Position numbers and translations under genes: made by a program. From JBCBKZ01 sp039026975 (GTDB taxonomy: Bacteria; Bacteroidota; Bacteroidia; J057), in assembly GCA_039026975.1 (NCBI GenBank), contig JBCCLI010000042.1, forward strand, positions 1 to 25,869: a stretch of DNA of 25,869 nucleotides, in the 5' to 3' direction. Below, in pieces: positions 24,610-25,869 of the stretch. The notes under the pieces were generated by a model that was given only the letters and a program-made list of their open reading frames with translations, did no database searches and was not told the origin of the DNA. How positions within the stretch are numbered: position 1 is the stretch's first letter; the number at the start of each line of letters is the position of its first letter.

Positions 24610-25248
24610 TTAATTATGACGCTTATTCCTGCGGTGATTCCAATACTGAATGTAGTTATCTTGGGTGATCAGCCCTATAGGCCCTTCATGTATGCCGCCT
24701 CCTACTTTTCCATCATACACCCTTACTGCAAACACATTTTCCTCTCCGAACTGAATAACTCCTTCTGGAATATAGTACCCCCTAAGCTCCTGCCATTCAT
24801 TACCAAGTATTTTATTGCTATCATCAGTCAGGCCCACAGATCCTACTAATTGACCGTTAATATATAGCTGGTCCAGGTCATCAATTTTTCCCAATAGAAC
24901 TATGAGCTTATCCTCTTCCAGAGAGGTAGGAATCACGGCCTTCTTTCTATACCATGCAAAGCCGTTATAGTCTTCATACCCCTGATCTTCCCAGTAGCCG
25001 GGTGCCATAATGGAAGCCCAGTCGCTATCATCCCAGTCTGCCTCTTTCCACTTCATCTCATCTCCTACCTGAAACAGCCATTCTCCAGAAAAGTCTATAG
25101 ATAGCGTAATGGGGTCTTCATGAAAGGAGTTATATCCACTGTGGGTATCTTCGCCCATACCTAGAAACTGGTTCTGAAGGAAAAACCAGAAAACGAGCCC
25201 CAAGAGAGAAAATACAACCCATACTATGTTTGGAATTCTTTTAGTCAT
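24610..25248 (-). CDS. Membrane-anchored protein with one GH2/SASA-type jelly-roll domain
   Basis: 212 residues from the Met at 25248 (M-T-K-R-I-P-N-I-V-W), chosen because it places the hydrophobic segment near the N-terminus; the frame is also open from an ATG at 25296, which would overlap the upstream gene by 7 bases. A signal anchor or signal peptide (about 5-24 from this start) leads into a single jelly-roll module with G-E-W-L-F, W-E-D-Q-G, Y-N-G-F-A-W-Y-R-K and I-D-D-L-D-Q-L-Y-I-N-G, the same set of motifs as in the two modules of the next gene. Short basic C-terminus (R-R-N-K-R). The three modules probably arose by duplication. No catalytic residues are seen. Confidence 0.78.
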   Translation of the reverse strand: MTKRIPNIVWVVFSLLGLVFWFFLQNQFLGMGEDTHSGYNSFHEDPITLSIDFSGEWLFQVGDEMKWKEADWDDSDWASIMAPGYWEDQGYEDYNGFAWYRKKAVIPTSLEEDKLIVLLGKIDDLDQLYINGQLVGSVGLTDDSNKILGNEWQELRGYYIPEGVIQFGEENVFAVRVYDGKVGGGIHEGPIGLITQDNYIQYWNHRRNKRHN

Positions 25249-25289
25249 CTTAATGGATGTTAGTTGATAGTTAGCTACTTTATGAGAAT

Positions 25290-25535
25290 TTACCATTTTT
25301 CTGCTATCTGGTGAGAAATGATGGTAGAAACAGGTGTAGTGGCTACTACGTGGGTCAGGCTATGTATGGCATCCTCATCTCTGTCTAAATCCTGATTTCC
25401 AGAAGCAGCAATGAGCCAGAAGGCGAGAAAAGAAGCGGTCAGGTAAAGGAGTACCTTTTTGGTGGAAGAGGTGAGCAGGAAGTTTTTCCTGCATTGTTGA
25501 AGAGAATTTGATTGAGAGTAATATGACCGTATCAT
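25290..25535 (-). CDS. Small single-pass membrane protein, unknown
   Basis: 81 residues. A basic N-terminal part (about 1-27) is followed by one predicted membrane helix (about 28-45, V-L-L-Y-L-T-A-S-F-L-A-F-W-L) and a short acidic tail. Its last bases touch the possible upstream start of the jelly-roll gene. I do not recognise a family. It could be a genuine small gene or a chance frame; its orientation and spacing match the operon. Confidence 0.4.
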   Translation of the reverse strand: MIRSYYSQSNSLQQCRKNFLLTSSTKKVLLYLTASFLAFWLIAASGNQDLDRDEDAIHSLTHVVATTPVSTIISHQIAEKW

Positions 25536-25662
25536 AACGAGTAGCTTATATACACTTTCTAATTACGCTAACTCTCCTTCATGAGGTGTCATATGGGGGT
25601 AAACACTTGTAAAAAAATGTAATCAACTCAATTTGAGGCTACCCAAAGGCCTACTTCCTATC

Positions 25663-25869
25663 TCAAACATGGTCTAACAGCTTATACCCAATACCATGAA
25701 CAGTCAGAATAATAGAAGGCTTATTAGGATTTTCTTCTATGTTTTTCCGCAGTTTCATCACAAAGTTGTCCACCGTGCGGGTGGTAGGCTGCTCAGCATA
25801 TCCCCATACATCCTGAAGGAGATCATTTCGGCTGACAGTTTGGTTTTTATGCGCTAGTAGGTATTTCAG
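25663..25869 (-). CDS. OmpR/PhoB-type response regulator, C-terminal DNA-binding end (5' part outside window)
   Basis: The minus strand is open from the window edge to a TGA at 25663-25665, giving 68 residues. They match the winged-helix Trans_reg_C domain: L-L-x-D-V-W-G-Y (recognition-region lead-in), then R-T-V-D-N-F-V-M-K-L-R-K-N-I-E (the DNA-recognition helix), and I-L-T-V-H-G-I-G-Y-K-L at the wing. This is the output half of a two-component response regulator. Its receiver domain and any partner kinase lie beyond the right edge. It is upstream of, and in the same direction as, the small membrane and jelly-roll genes, with 127 bases between. Confidence 0.92.
   Translation of the reverse strand: MKYLLAHKNQTVSRNDLLQDVWGYAEQPTTRTVDNFVMKLRKNIEENPNKPSIILTVHGIGYKLLDHV

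Noticed and set aside
25249..25296. Upstream ATG start for the single-module jelly-roll protein
   Set aside because: It would put 16 polar residues ahead of the membrane segment and overlap the preceding frame by 7 bases; the Met at 25248 gives a normal N-terminus. Not excluded.
1..25869. CRISPR arrays, tRNA or rRNA genes, insertion sequences
   Set aside because: No spaced direct-repeat array, no cloverleaf-like sequence with TTCGA arm, and no transposase motif or terminal inverted-repeat pair was found by reading.

Overview
The window comes from a chromosome of the phylum Bacteroidota, probably a Cytophagales-type bacterium. The evidence is a T9SS type B (gliding-motility-associated, CHU_C-like) C-terminal domain, a second protein with a T9SS type A sorting tail, TAnnTTTG-like promoter elements, few Shine-Dalgarno sequences, a DUF1800/DUF1501 pair, and a histidine-kinase-like protein with N-terminal TPRs. 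No rRNA, tRNA, CRISPR array or insertion sequence was seen. Both edges cut genes: the 3' part of tilS at the left, and the DNA-binding end of an OmpR-type response regulator at the right.

Layout. 1-3040 (+): end of tilS, a TPR lipoprotein overlapping it by ATGA, and a secreted patatin/cPLA2-like acyl hydrolase. 3041-5333 (+): a small, visibly AT-richer cassette with a TetR regulator, a four-helix membrane protein (DUF6069-like) and a lipoprotein with two SnoaL/NTF2-like halves. Three copies of a 17-bp motif built on the palindrome ATAACT-(A/T)-AGTTAT lie at the promoter of tetR and across the start codons of the other two genes. 5518-10960 (-): an operon-like run of NRDE/TANGO2 protein, CotH-like secreted protein, a small unknown protein and a 1047-residue Asp-box (BNR/VPS10-like) propeller protein, closed by a hairpin terminator. 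10980-11507 (+): a small predicted outer-membrane barrel. 11501-13646 (-): rbfA, a LolC/E-type permease and a DUF1697 protein, tightly packed behind a TATATTTG promoter element. 14120-17631 (-): DUF1800 and DUF1501 genes ending in a clear terminator. 18067-20487 (+): a large secreted PKD-repeat protein with a T9SS type B tail. 21081-23135 (+): a TPR-TM-PAS protein with a histidine-kinase fold that has lost its catalytic residues. 23447-25535 (-): a small membrane protein and two genes that together carry three copies of a GH2/sialate-O-acetylesterase-type jelly-roll domain with no catalytic domain, followed by terminator hairpins. 25663-25869 (-): the partial response regulator.

The most interesting items are the self-contained TetR / DUF6069 / double-SnoaL cassette with its three matched operators, the intact but apparently dead histidine kinase (phosphoacceptor His replaced by Gln, N-box Asn by Phe, G1 Asp by His), and the three-module jelly-roll gene pair. 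Functions of the cassette and the jelly-roll pair are not known from sequence alone.
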